64,000 bases of DNA, taken from the NCBI GenBank assembly GCA_029204225.1, contig CM055107.1, positions 5,588,900 through 5,652,899 of the forward strand, given 5' to 3'. The stretch comes from Diphasiastrum complanatum. Its lineage: Eukaryota; Streptophyta; Lycopodiopsida; Lycopodiales; Lycopodiaceae. Both the position numbers and the translations under genes were made by a program. The notes under the pieces are model-generated. The model was not told the DNA's origin, did no database searches, and saw only the letters and a list, made by a program, of their open reading frames with translations. This document shows, piece by piece, positions 1 through 11,265 of the stretch (positions within the stretch are counted from its first letter, which is position 1; each line of letters starts with the position of its first letter).

Positions 1-13
1 GTGGATTTACTTC

Positions 14-310
14 TTGAAGAAGAAATCGGATGCATTTGACAATTTCAAGAGCTTCAAAGCATTGGTCGAAAATCAGACAAGTAGGAAGATCAAAGTTCTA
101 AGATCAGATGGTGGAGGTGAGTACAAGTCTAACGACTTAAATGATCTTTGTGATCAATGTGGGATCAAAAGACAATTTACGCAAGCTCATACTCCTGCTC
201 TCAATGGTGTAGCTGAGCGCAAGAATTGTACGATTGTGGAAAGTGCCAGATGCATGCTAGTTGAGATGAAACTACCAAAATATTTTTGGTCAGAAGCATG
301 CGGTACGACT
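14..310 (+). pseudogene. Copia-1 integrase core fragment
   Basis: The frame reads through the second half of the retroviral-type integrase core: KVLRSDGGGEY carries the second catalytic Asp, and GVAERKN carries the catalytic Glu about 35-40 residues later (D-D-35-E). It then reaches FWSEACG, where the frame breaks near 300. The usual integrase C-terminal part (NRSPTKA, PYEAWFGKKP, VFGC) is absent: the next recognisable residues, at about 310, already belong to the linker between integrase and RT. I infer an internal deletion of roughly 100 codons. Confidence 0.85.
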
Positions 311-1854
311 ATAAATGTTTTGATCCAGTGGAGAACAAAATACATGTCAGCCATGATATCATCTTTGATGAATCCAACATGTATGAAGATGAGAATGCTG
401 AGAAGACAGACACATCCAGTGGAAAAGACGGTATAGCGAGGATATCTCCTGATGATGTCCATTTATTAACTTTCCTAGTAATAGACATGAGGATACATTT
501 CAAGATACTCAACCTCAAGAGACAGGTTGGAGAGGTAGAGATAAATCTTTTGGTGTATGAAGGATTGAAGTTGCAGGTGACAAACGCAAGGAGAAAGATG
601 TACCGTGAGATACATTTTTTGCCAAGAAGCCGATCACCTGACAAGAAGCTCCCTAAGTGGTTTGAGAGATCGTTGGAGAGCCGCGACATGGATGACTTTT
701 CAGGATCATCTAGCCAGGGAGAGCTACGAAGATCAAAAAGAAAGAAGACACAACCTGAAAGGTATGAAGCAAATTATGCTCTCTTATCTAGTATTATTCA
801 AAGCAAAGAATCTTCGACTTATGTTGAATCGAAGGATGATGACATTTGGGTCAAGGCCATGGGAGAGGAGATGGAGCCAATTGCTAAGCATAACACATGG
901 GACTTAGTGGAACCACTACTTGCCAAGAAACCCATTGGTTGTAAATGGGTATACAGGACTAAGTACCATGCAGATGGAAGTATAGCAAAGCACAAAGCAA
1001 GATTGGTGATCAAAGGGTATGCACAAAGTAAAGGGATCGACTATGAGGAGACCTTTGCGCCAGTATGTAAGTGGAATACTCTACATCTACTTGTTGCTTT
1101 AGCATCACATTTTGGTTGGCCTTTGCATCAGATGGATGTGAAATCTGCTTTTCTAAATGGGGAGTTAGAAGAAGAGGTGTTCATGGATCAACTTGAAGGC
1201 TTTGTAGTGAAAGGACATGAGAATAAAGTATGTCATTTGAAGAAAGCACTTTATGGTCTTAAACAGGCACCACGTGCGTGGTATAGCAGGATTGATGCCT
1301 ACTTTCGTTCTAAGGGGATGGTGAGAACACACTTGAATCCAAATCTTTATGTCTTATGCTTTGATGGTATGGTTTCTTTGATTGCTCTTTATGTTGATGA
1401 CTTGATTATTACGGAAAATAATCAAGAGATGATAGACATGATTAAGAAAGACCTCATGGAACAGGTCAAGATGACAGATCTCAGCCTAATGCATTATTGC
1501 CTTGGAGTAGAGGTGTGGCAAAAAGGACACGAAGTGGGTTTAACACATGCGAAGTATGTCAGAGAGTTGCTACACAGGTTCAGGTTGCAGGATTGCAAGC
1601 CAATGAACACTCCTATTGAACCAGGTAAGAAGCTTTCTAAGCTCGATGAGTCACAGCCATTTGATGCTACGTTGTATAGGCAGTTAGTAGGGAGCTTGAT
1701 TTACCTTACCACAACTAGACCAAATGTATGCTATGTTGTTGGTATTATAAGTCAGTTTATGGTAGCACCTACGGAAACACATTGGAAGGCAGCTAAGCGC
1801 ATTTTGCATTATGTCAAAGGCACTTCAGATTATGGCGATTTACAGGAAGCATGA
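310..1854 (+). pseudogene. Copia-1 reverse transcriptase
   Basis: A long open frame covers the integrase-RT linker (HDIIFDES, RRSKRKKTQPERY) and a full Copia-type RVT_2 domain. Visible blocks are CKWVYRTKYHADG, KARLVIKGYAQSKGIDYEETFAPV, QMDVKSAFLNGELEEEVFM, LKQAPRAWYSRID and the catalytic ALYVDDLII box. Then come the connection motifs LGVEV, PMNTPIEPG and GSLIYLTTTRPN. The frame ends in a frameshift near 1820-1854 at the RT/RNase H border, after which the protein continues one frame over. RT itself is intact, but it is fused to a deleted integrase and lacks its own gag and protease. Confidence 0.9.
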
Positions 1855-2338
1855 GGGTTTACCTGAGTTATGTGGCTATGTGGATGCAGATTGGGGAGGT
1901 GACTATGACGATTGTAGATCCACCACAAGGTATGATGTATTCCATCTTTGTGGCAGTTGCTTTTCCTGGTCTAGTAAGAAGCAAAGTACAATTGCTCTAT
2001 CCACCACATAAGCAGAGTATACAATGTGTAGTGCAGCACAGAAAGCCATATAGTTGAGACAGACCTTGGACAAAGTTGGCATGAAACAGAAAAATCTCAC
2101 GACTATACATAGCGACAGTCAGAGTGGCATTCACCTAGCAAAGAATCCAGTGTTCCATGCAAGAACCAAACACATTGAGATTCAGTATCACTTTATACGT
2201 GAGAGGCTGCTGAGTTGTGAAATTCATGTTGCTCATTGTAGTATGGAAGAACAACTAGCTGATATTTTCACTAAGCCACTTGTTAAAGAAAAGTTTGATA
2301 AGTTTAGATCAAAACTCTTTGTACTTAAAGTCTGTTGA
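1811..2338 (+). pseudogene. Copia-1 RNase H
   Basis: Copia RNase H is recognisable from LCGYVDADWGGD through CFSWSSKKQSTIALSTT to SDSQSGIHLAKNPVFHARTK, and ends with LADIFTKPLVKEKF. In-frame stops near 2011 and 2056 split it into three stretches. The stop at 2338 lies about 55 bp before the 3' LTR, a normal spacing for Copia. Confidence 0.85.
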
Positions 2339-2392
2339 CTTTTAAGCTATGTATATGATTGTACAAAAAGTAGACTCTACTTTAAGGGAGAG

Positions 2393-2672
2393 AGTTAGAA
2401 TTAAAGTAGAATCATTGTGTTACTGTACTGTGGGTCCTATCAGTCGATAAAGATCAGTTGGCCTCACCGTGAGGCGAGTCGACGGGACACGTCCCATCAA
2501 CGGCAACCTGGGTCGTGCATGGGTTGCCTGAGTAAAGAACTATATGTACAGTGTAATTTCACTTTGAGAAATACAGGTGCTACGTGATCTTGGTGTGGAA
2601 AGTGTTTTTCTGCCTGTGTTATTGTGTAGCATGATCTGTGTTCCTGTTCGAAGCAAATTCTAAGTCCTAACA
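2393..2672 (+). repeat. Copia-1 3' LTR (about 280 bp)
   Basis: A purine-rich tract (AAGGGAGAG) just before 2393 is the expected polypurine tract. The LTR then runs from AGTTAG to CTAACA, a short terminal inverted repeat with one mutated base (TG to AG). The sequence immediately after 2672 is continuous with the copy A LTR, which fixes the right edge. The partner LTR lies outside the window. Confidence 0.7.
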
Positions 2673-2842
2673 CAATTCTACACAAAGATGCTTGACATAA
2701 AACTTTGTGATACCCCTAAAGTAAACATCCTAAAATATTTTTGACTTTTTCTACATGTGGGAACATGCTCCACACATGTGATCTTTTGCTCTCAAAATAA
2801 AAAACACAAAACAACCAAGGTAGATTTTGACCATTTTTCACA
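2673..2842 (-). repeat. Copy A 3' LTR, start only (interrupted by Copia-1)
   Basis: On the minus strand the LTR starts TGTGAAAAATGG right after the purine-rich AGTTTTTGAAGAG. The start matches the LTR at 53019 (TGTGAAAAATGC). It includes the palindromic-type motifs CACATGTG and CTACATGTGG. It ends where Copia-1 was inserted. Confidence 0.8.
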
Positions 2843-2941
2843 CTCTTCAAAAACTAGCTTGGTAATATCAAGGAGTTTGTGAAACTTTTTGAGTGGATCC
2901 TTTTGTATGTATATGAAGTAAAAAATCAGCAAAAGTATCCA

Positions 2942-3822
2942 TCATAGCAGCACCTCACCAAATCCATGATAAGACCTCTTTGGTAGAAATCTCTTGCGAA
3001 TATCTTTGAAGAGTACTTTACCTATTTCAATGTGCCTCCTCCATGCTTGATGATTGTCTTTGATTTGAAAGTTGAACTTGCATGAAGATGGCTGCACCAT
3101 AGAGACGGAAATCTGAGGCTTCCATGCCTCATAAATGTCACATAGATCATAGAGATCAAGATCACAAGATGAGCAAAAGTGTATATCTTCAAGATTAAGC
3201 ATACTAGCTTGACTAGTCCACATACTATCAGCTTTATCCATGATAGATCAAATCTTGAAATCAAATGCAACCTTGATCTTTTTGAGACTAAGCACTTGCT
3301 CAAGGATGTAAGTGTCCTCTTTGAATGCTTCACTTAATCTCAAGAGAAGTTTACAAATTGTCTCAAAATATGTTAAAACATGATTTTTAAAACTATGAGT
3401 ATCAAACTCAATCTTGATCTTATAAAATCCAAGAGCATACTTTTGATAACACAATATCTTGCTTTCAAAGAGCTTTGGAAACATATCTAAGCCTTTCATG
3501 ACAAGAAATATGTCCATATAATAGGCATCATTCAAAACTAGTATTGCCTCTTTTGAATTTTGAGATGTAAAAATCTCAACAAAGCAAGATAGTGCATCAA
3601 ATAATGGAAGAGAAGCATGAGTGAGGAAATTGGAGTTGATGCCACTTGAAATTTGCCATGAAGAAAGAACCACAAGAACTTGGTCTTGCATCTTGAAGAT
3701 CCCCTTGAGATCATATGTTGAGGAGGCTGCTCCTCAAACCTCGACCCCTTCACATCTTGATAATCTTCAATAGATATGATTTGAGATGCATCTTGGGATG
3801 CCTTGAACTCGGACCCTTCCAA
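2942..3822 (-). pseudogene. ORFX copy A (unknown cargo ORF)
   Basis: This follows the integrase C-terminal remnant and the linker (SQIISIEDYQDVKGSRFEE) in place of RT. The reading moves between frames (about 3822-3640, 3691-3248, 3241-2942). Recognisable blocks shared with copies B and C are LWFFLHGK, LSCFVEIF, CKLLLRLSEAF, TYILEQVLSLKKIK and FDFKI. A further block, MDKADSMWTSQASMLNL, is shared with B. MVQPSSCKFNFQIKD and HQAWRRHIEI close it. Over the 36 residues around CKLLLRLSEAF I count 25 identities with copy B. I see no signal peptide, no clear membrane helix and no known domain. Frameshifts mark it as decayed here. Confidence 0.7.
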
Positions 3823-3855
3823 GGTTGAATGTAGATCTTCATAAAGAATGACATC

Positions 3856-4745
3856 TTAACTCTCAATCACTTTTGAAATAGAGAGTATAATGGCTTTATA
3901 GGCCTCCTTGGTGGATAAGGATCCAACCATGATCCATGAGTTTGGATCATCCATCCTCCTTGTTTCCAAGAGAATATGTGAAAAGCAAGAACCTCCAAAG
4001 ACACTAAGGTGATCAACCTTAGGCTTCTTGAATAATATTTCATATGGTGTATTTTCTCCAAGAGCTCCATCACTCCTCAAAACTTTGATCTTCAATGAGA
4101 ATTCCATCTCAACATATGCTTTGAATAATAGGAAATAATCATGCACCATAAATCTTGAAGAAAGAAGAAATGTGCATCTTGTGTGATCATCCTCCTTTGA
4201 AGACTTGGATACATAAGCAACCTCAAGAGATTTTGCACTCTCTCTTGGGTTTAGTTTGTAGATTCCTCCATATCTAGATCCATATGCAAGGATCTCACCA
4301 TCCTTCTTGATCACACAATTGTCCATATGGAAATTGACATCAAGTCCACCGTCAAGTAATTTGCCAACACTTACAAGATTCTTTGTAATCTTGGGAACAA
4401 AAAGAACTTCTTGAAGAGATAGAACTTTTGATGATGCAAGCTTCAAGGGAATAGTCCCTACTCCTTCAATTTTGCACTCTTGATCACTTGCAATATATAT
4501 GGTCTTCTTGATTCCTTCAAAAGGCATAATAGTTGAAAAGGAATCCTTGGAGCTACACATATGTGAAGATGCTCCACTATAGATATACCAAGAGTCATCC
4601 TTCTTGAAGGTGAAAGAGGAGAAGCTTGATGCCATAAGTGAGCATTCTCCATCACTTGTAATAAAGTCTTCTTTCTCATGAGAGATGTTAGCTTGCTTGA
4701 ATTGATTCTTCTTCGGGTAGAGAGAGAAGAAACAAATATCACAAT
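3856..4745 (-). pseudogene. Copy A gag tail, protease and integrase remnants
   Basis: On the minus strand the frame begins with the end of gag (FKQANISHE-type residues, split over two frames). It continues into the protease with DDSWYIYSGASSHMC (normally WYIDSGASSHM; here the catalytic Asp is Tyr), then LVSVGKLLDGGLDV and the pre-integrase residues. Only small integrase pieces remain (KIKVLRSDG, then PYEILFKKPKVDHLSVFG and WIMVGSLSTKEAYKA). The zinc-binding region and most of the DDE core are deleted. The loss of the protease active-site Asp is a single-codon change and rules out activity. Confidence 0.85.
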
Positions 4746-4759
4746 ACTCAAGTTTGACT

Positions 4760-5272
4760 CAAAAACTCAACTTAAAATGGAGTACATATGAAACTCATGG
4801 AGAATCCGCATTGCATGCTATTGGATACCTCATCCTAGCCTCTCTAATGCTATTGCATGAGTGATGTATCCATCCTACAATTTTATTGGAGGCTTCTTCA
4901 AGATTTCTCAATTCCTATTGGACCCCTTGACCAAAGCCAACACTTTGACTTCATCACTCATTGAAGTACATTAATACAAGTGTCACAATCCTATTTACTA
5001 GCCTACATAGCTCAAGTTTGGAACACAAATGACTTTTGGCTCAATAGTGGCATTACATGTGGATTTGACCAATTTGCCATCTACGCCAATTTTTGGCCCT
5101 ATCACAATTCTACACAAAGATGCTTGACATAAAACTTTGCGATACCCCTAAAGTAAATATCCTAAAATATTTTTGACTTTTTCTACATGGGAACATGCTC
5201 CACACATGTGATCTTTTGCTCTCAAACTAAAAAACACAAAACAACCAAGGTAGATTTTGACCATTTTTCACA
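4760..5272 (-). repeat. Copy A 5' LTR and unassigned leader
   Basis: 5105-5272 duplicates the 3' LTR start. The rest, down to about 4760, has no second copy in the window, so the inner LTR edge is not resolved. No TGGTATCAGAGC-like primer site is present, which suggests the deletion that removed gag began near the inner LTR edge. Confidence 0.6.
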
Positions 5273-5928
5273 CAAATGTCAACCCTTATACATATACAAA
5301 TGTCAACCCTTTTTGCTCTACAGCAATTTTTAAGAGTTGTATATTTTTTGTATTTCTCAATGAAGGTTTCAATGTCCATAGAAGAATATTATCAATATTT
5401 TATTTTAGATAAACTTTTTCAAATATATACACATGTTCTTTGCCCAAATACTTTCTAGATGCTACAACCAAGCATTCAAGATTTTTGTATGATAATACCA
5501 TCTAGAATAATGCCTTCATGTTGTATATAGACACTCACCTCCATACTTACTTAGCTTTGAGTAAGTATATTTCAAAGAAGTGTAGAAATTTGTTTCAAGT
5601 ATTTAATGGTTCTCATCTTTTTCATAAATTAGGTTTGAACAACTCTGGACTTTGTAGAAGTTTTGAGAATTAGTTCCAATATTCTCTCCCAAATCCCATG
5701 TTTCCAATCTTTCTTTGGCGTGCTCAACTAGTATTTAAGGATATTGTAGCAAATATATGCATGAATAATATCATAGGTTGCCCCTTTTCATCTAAGACAT
5801 CAACTTGTCCAACCTACAATTTTTAAAAATTAAAATTGGATGCTCTAATTCATCAATCTAGGCCACTAAACTACAAGAAAACTCCCAACAAAAAAATGTC
5901 CTAAAAAAACTACTAGACATCTATATAA

Positions 5929-5976
<48 letters not shown>

Positions 5977-6020
5977 AGAACTTCTTAGCACAATCTTCCC
6001 TCAAACTTAAATATAGTGTC
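5273..6020. other. Gene-free stretch with a TA microsatellite
   Basis: AT-rich sequence with no credible coding frame. A pure TA repeat lies at 5931-5974. The right border is the start of the next LTR. Confidence 0.6.
5931..5974. repeat. (TA)22 microsatellite
   Basis: About 44 bp of uninterrupted TA dinucleotides, visible directly. Confidence 0.98.
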
Positions 6021-7216
6021 TGTTAAAAATTGTAAAACATATCGATCTTATGTTTGTTGATGTTTGGCGGTCCTAACCATGTAAATATTTTGTACATATC
6101 CAAGGTATGTGAATTGAGCACATATCTTTGTAGAATAGGGCGAGTTTGGGTTAGGTAGATCAAGTTCCAATGACATGCATAAAGTCTAGTTGATCTAGTA
6201 TGACATGCACCAATGTTCACAACATCTAGATTGACATGCATGTAAAATTTCACATGGAATTGGTCAATTGCTATGATGAATTCTTTGGATCTTCACTTCA
6301 AATGTAAAACAAAGAATCCACACATACAAAAGATCTTCATCAACATCAAATAGATATATTTTAAGGAGTGTTAAAAATTGTAAAACATATCTATCTTATG
6401 TTTGTTAATGTTTATGTAAATATTTTGTACATATCCAAGGTATGTGAATTGAGCACATATCCTTGTAGAATAGGACAAGTTTGGGTTAGGTAGATCAAGT
6501 TCCAATGACGTGCATAAAATCTAGTTGGTCTAGTATGACATGCACCAATGTTCACAACATCTAGATCGAAATGCATGTAGAATTTCACATGGAATTGGTC
6601 AAATATGACCTTGTAGAAACTCGAGCCATCATAAATGCATTGTGTCCTAAGTTTACATTGTGACATGCAAGACATGCAAATACTCTAGTGAACACATGCA
6701 TGTAGTTTTGTACACGTCTAGTTGAGAAATTGACACTTGAAAAAAGTAGCTGCAGGTTAGGTGCAATCTATGCATGCAAGCAGTTAGGTGTTAAAATAAT
6801 AGTGGTTTGCATTTGAATAGGTGTAGAGAATGCATTGAATGCTAGCACTACCACGAATTTTGGCTCTTCTATATATGTATATGTGATTCTCATTCATTTT
6901 TAATGATGAATCAAACTTTTGTAAGGTCACAATGTCAAATTAGAATCTCATTCTATGTTGCTTGTAATTGTATTCTCTCTCTAATTCGGATTTTGTGTCT
7001 TCTTCATATATGATCTTGCTTGTGCACATTCCCTATTTGTGAGGAATTAATGTAGCTTTGATCTGTAGCATTCTAGATTGTGCTCCAGCCTTAGATCTGT
7101 TAGTAGATTGCAGGATTGCTCTACAAGAGATCTGTGTGCCATCACAAAGCATGGTAAAGATCATTCACACTTTTTGTGTGATTCCCCACACGTGTGAATT
7201 TGCTAGATTTTCAACA
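6021..7216 (+). mobile_element. Internally deleted LTR element (relic of the ORFX family)
   Basis: The layout is a 5' LTR start (6021-6266), about 100 bp of internal 3' end (6267-6368) and a full LTR (6369-7216). The two LTR starts are nearly identical (TGTTAAAAATTGTAAAAC). The short internal piece (AATTCTTTGGATC, CTTCACTTCAAATG, AAACAAAGAATCCACAC) matches the 3' untranslated end of copy B at 27600-27650. The element is therefore a deletion derivative of that family, left with only LTRs and a polypurine tract (TTTTAAGGAG). Confidence 0.8.
6369..7216 (+). repeat. Full LTR (848 bp)
   Basis: It starts TGTTAAAAAT and ends ATTTTCAACA, near-perfect terminal inverted repeats. A TATA-like CTATATATG stands near 6867. 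The palindrome CACACGTGTG lies about 20 bp before the LTR end, as it does in the Copia-5 LTR. Confidence 0.8.
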
Positions 7217-9128
7217 GTACCTTTATTAGAATCCATGATAAATTTTCGATATTTCTTAAGAAAAACAAATTGAAGTTTCATTTGAGCATTGTGCTCTTTA
7301 TATGTACCACATTAAATCTTTCCCAATACATCTCACGAACGATCATAATATACAACATCAACAACCAATACTCTTCCACAAGTTTTGCTACAATGTATAT
7401 ACTTGATAATGTTCTCCATGTGTTCTATGAATAGCGTATCATTTTCTTTAAATACCACAATCTTGCCCCTCTCTAAAATTCATTCGTCAACATTCAACAA
7501 AAAGCATTCTCCACATCTTCATCTCTCATCGATCGACTGGTTCGGCCACTCTTTATTACATCCACAAATATCCTCCTAAAAGACCCTCCATTCTTCTTGG
7601 AAATATCTCTGCAATTAGCCATAGACATTCAAGATCCAATGTCCTCCCCGTTATCAAAACTATTCTTATCCACATTAGTGGTATAATTTTCCAAAAGACC
7701 TTTGTTTATCCATACTAGTTATTGACCACCTTCTTTTCCAATTGTCGTTTTCTCCCTTGCCCTCCTCTAACATAAAAGTCATTTTCAATATGATCCTCCA
7801 CTCCTCTTTCCACAACCAAGTATGATCTTCCCAATCCATGCCTTCGCAATGTTATTGTCCTCATCATCATCAATTAGTGAAAAATCTTAGATCTTTTCAT
7901 TGCAATTATTGTCTTACACATACATGATCATTATCACCCATTGCTATTATTACAATCTAGTATACTTTTCTAATCCGTAATCCCTTAACTTCTAATCATA
8001 GAGATTATGCAAGCCAATTTCACCACAAGAAGCCAAATCCAAAAAATTCAATAACAAATGAAAGCATCATTTAAACCTCATCGAAAAATATAAGAAAGCT
8101 AAGTACAAAGTAGAAAGTCATGCCACTCAGAGATAAAAGGATGAGAATGGACATAGCACAACAAAGTTAATCACCAAAAGCAAAAAAGCAAACCCTTTCA
8201 ACTTCTATAACTACCTTTGCACCCTTCTCCCAAAGATACTCATGTGTGCACTACCCGACCTAAACATCTCTAATCTCCTATCGTCTCATGTTTGTTTCCC
8301 TCCTCATTGATTAAAGCTTACCTAGAAATATATTTTCAAAATGATGATTTTTGTTTTAGGATTGGCGAAAATCTCAACAAAGGCAAGTTTTCTATTGCAA
8401 ATAAAAGAAGTTCCAAGCTTCCACGCAGATCAATTATAAAGACATGGAATACCAAACCTTTGAAACATTTTTAAGACTCTTTAGGACTTTGTTTAGCTTT
8501 TTGCATTGGTTTACTTCCTCCTTTAGAGATTAACCTGAAAATTTTGGGAATGATGTTTTTTGTGTATTGCTGAAAGTTTCAATTAGAAACAATTTCACTG
8601 ATGTAAAGAAAAGAAGAAAGTGCCAAGCTTCCATGCAGATCAAATTTTTGCTATAAAAAAACAATGAATATCAAAGGATCAGCAGTAGACGACTTGAAGA
8701 TTCACAATAATTTGATTTCATACCTGCGGTAAATTAGATGGTTCACCTAATATAACTAAGTATTATATATGATAAGAAGCTGTGTTTGTACAATCAAATC
8801 CACACTTGTAGTGCAAACACTCTTATTTACCCACCTATATGCTAGCCTTCATGTCAAGCACATGCTTAGTATACTGAGGAAATTTGAAAGTTTAGATGTG
8901 AGGTGCAGCAATTGTGGTATGCCTAGGCAGCTGCTTTTCCCCTTCCTTTATTGCAACCCCCTGTATACATGACTTACATAGAAAAATACTTCTTAGTTTT
9001 ATTGCTTATTGGCTCAAAAGAGAAGATTCTTTCAAGCTTATTGTCATTCAAGAGAAAACTATACCTCTTGAATGTTTTATTGAGTGCTCAATAGTGTTAG
9101 CAGCTCATTTATTTTCTCCCAGTTTGAT
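7217..9128. other. Gene-free stretch, 3' flank of the NIP gene
   Basis: No coding frame with family features on either strand. The part nearest 9128 should contain the 3' untranslated region of the minus-strand aquaporin gene. The 5' portion is AT-rich and shows no LTR ends that I can recognise. Confidence 0.5.
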
Positions 9129-11265
9129 TCATCGCCGAAGACTTCGCACAGCTTGGATAGGTTCTTCACCATTCAGACGAACCAAGGTGTAAGCTGCGGC
9201 ACCTGCTAATGCACCCAGTGGACAACCAACAATATACAGCCAGATGCCTTTATAATTGTTAGCAGCAATGGCAGGTCCAAGAGTGCGGACTGGATTCATT
9301 GACCCCCCAGATATTGCCCTGAGAGAAGATAGAAACTAATTGCATCAGCAATGAGCTTCATAACATCGTGCATTTCAATGTTAAGCCTTAAAAACTTATG
9401 TCAGATAGCTCTATCTGTCCCTTTTTGGTGCTTTACAATTGTAAACATCAATAAAAACTTCTTTTCTCAGCTTTTTTGACAGAACTACAATACAACTATT
9501 CATAGGAGCACTTTCAAGCTACAACTGATTGAATGGGTTGAATATCTCCAATGGCCAACGCCATTAGCTGACACCTCTTGCTCTGGCATTGATTTAGAAC
9601 GGCAAAATGTGCCAAATATCTGACAGCATTGTCACTTACCCTGCAACAAGTATGTTCAAAGTAACTGTTGCACCCACAGCTATTCCAGCTAGTTCTCCAA
9701 CCTGCAATGAGATAGAAGTGGTGCTCTTCAGTTAAGACATGAAGATCAGTATCTTTAACTCTTTGTCTATTAACTCTTCAGATAAACAGAATAAGTTGGG
9801 AATAACAATGTCACTCGTTCTCGTCCGCCTTAGAATCACTACCAAGTTTTGTTTGTTAACAGAACCATGTAATTGCTCTCCAGTCCCTTCTTAATTTTGT
9901 TTGTTAGTAAAGGCATCAACTTTGAGTGTAAGCGAAAAGTGGCATTAGTTTCCTAGATAGTTTGTCACATTATGAAACACCGAGCATTAAGATGAAAGGA
10001 AACTCACATGCCTAAGGGCTTGAGTACTCTGAAACAGAAGCTTACTTCAGGAATTGTTTATTTAGTAAGGAGTATGTACAAAGTTGGCAAGACTAGTAAG
10101 GAAGCAAAGCTGAAAAGAAGATTAAAAATAATGTGATTTTTACATAAGAACCTGAACTTAGATAAAACTGTTTTCTTACAGCACGTGTGTCAGTAGCAAC
10201 AGCCGTGACGACAAACATCAGATTGAAGGAGATGACAAACTCTAGCACAAATGACTGCCAATAGCTCCCAGCGGGAATTGTTACACCCCCGTGCAAATCT
10301 GGATTAAAAATTCCTTTCAGAGCGAAGGAAGCACAGATTGATGCAGCCACTTGAGCTCCTATGTAAAATGGAACCTGTTAAGAATTAAAAGCAGTGAATG
10401 TCATTGCTGATTTAGAAATGGAGGGGATCATGCAACGTTAGATAGATGCAAAGAGGGTAGCAGTCTGCAATTTTATGCAATATAGCCAGGTTGTCCGAGA
10501 AGGAAACCTGCACCCATGGGAAATGTCGAAGTGCAGCAAAAGATAGTGTAAGGGAAGGATTGAGATGGGCTCCAGAGATATGCCCGGTGGATAAAATGAC
10601 GATCATCACAGCCAGACCAGAAGTTGCTGCCAGACCAATTGAAGTGATGCTCCCATCTGTTTTTTCGTTGACAATTGCAGTTGCAGTGCCCGCGAAGATG
10701 AGCATGAAAGTCCCAATGAATTCAGCTCCAACCTTGAAAATATAAACCATAGACACTCCTGAGTGAAGAGATTGACGGAGAGCATGCTAAAGAAATAAGA
10801 TGAGCTTATCTCTTTGTTGGGCAAATAAACAAGCTAAATCAGCAAAACTGTAAGAAATGACAAACGTCAGTAATATTTCCTTATGCGAAAATAAAATGCC
10901 ATCTTTCCTTTGTTTCAGCATGCAAGGCATATGGGTTAAGATCCACAGTCAGCTCGGCCTTTAAAGGCTATCCATGGAACACCACGATGCACATTTGTGG
11001 AGCTAAATACAGATTGAAGCTTCGAACCGATTCCTTGTGTGGGATAGGATACCTTCTTGCTCAAAGAGGCACAAGGAGCGAAGTCCATTGGAAGATCGTT
11101 GAAAAGACCTTTCTCTGCTATGCATTGTTCCACTGGACAGCACTTGTTATAGTGTCCAGACCTCCTCCCCACGCTTGGGAACCTCTCCGGTGCCATTGCA
11201 AAAGCAGAGGAGATTTCAGCAGGAATCGCCCCTTGTGCAGGAGGAATTACCTGTTCTTCGGCCAT
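9129..11265 (-). CDS. NIP-type aquaporin (nodulin-26-like intrinsic protein), 5 exons, 294 aa
   Basis: Predicted exons (minus strand): 11265-11053, 10732-10508, 10374-10180, 9701-9640, 9318-9129. All introns are GT-AG, and the joined frame is open for 295 codons including TGA. The start is the first Met of MAEEQVIPPA; a 71-residue cytosolic N-terminus with several Cys precedes the first helix (VGAEFIGTFMLIF, from residue 72). Six membrane helices and two half-helices are visible. The first pore motif is SGAHLNPS (NPS, residues 129-131), the second GGSMNPVR (NPV, 240-242, with the filter Arg at 243). The NPS/NPV pair is that of the Arabidopsis NIP5;1 class, which transports boric acid and other small neutral solutes. 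The selectivity-filter helix-2 position appears to be Ser (AATSGLAV) and loop E Gly/Arg. The C-terminus ends in basic VRSLRR. I infer a plasma-membrane metalloid or boric-acid channel. No retroelement sits in the introns, and this gene looks functional. Confidence 0.93.

Larger units (their letters stand above)
1..2672 (+). mobile_element. Copia-1: 5'-truncated Copia LTR retrotransposon
   Basis: The window opens inside an integrase reading frame, followed by reverse transcriptase, RNase H and a 3' LTR, which is the Ty1/Copia order (IN before RT). The 5' LTR, gag and protease lie outside the window. The 3' LTR end is followed at once by sequence that recurs at 5105-5272, so the element sits inside the LTR of another retrotransposon (copy A). 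Frameshifts and an internal deletion make it non-functional. Confidence 0.9.
2673..5272 (-). mobile_element. Copy A: RT-less Copia derivative carrying ORFX
   Basis: Read on the minus strand the order is: 5' LTR (starting at 5272), tail of gag, protease, integrase remnants, ORFX, polypurine tract, 3' LTR (starting at 2842). About 168 bp at 5105-5272 and 2673-2842 are nearly identical and in the same orientation, as expected for two LTRs. No primer binding site, no RT and no RNase H can be found between them, and most of gag is missing. The 3' LTR is cut at 2672 by Copia-1. Protease and linker residues resemble those of Copia-5 at 56548-58100, so the pol part derives from that lineage. Confidence 0.8.

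Noticed and set aside
3022..3691. ORFX as an envelope-like protein
   Set aside because: No signal peptide, no clear membrane anchor, no cleavage site in any of the three copies.
10491..10745. Plus-strand frame of 84 codons
   Set aside because: Antisense of NIP exon 2, which carries conserved aquaporin motifs.
10936..11265. 109-codon frame as a stand-alone protein
   Set aside because: It reads through the GT donor at 11052; only its first 71 codons are exon 1 of the NIP gene.
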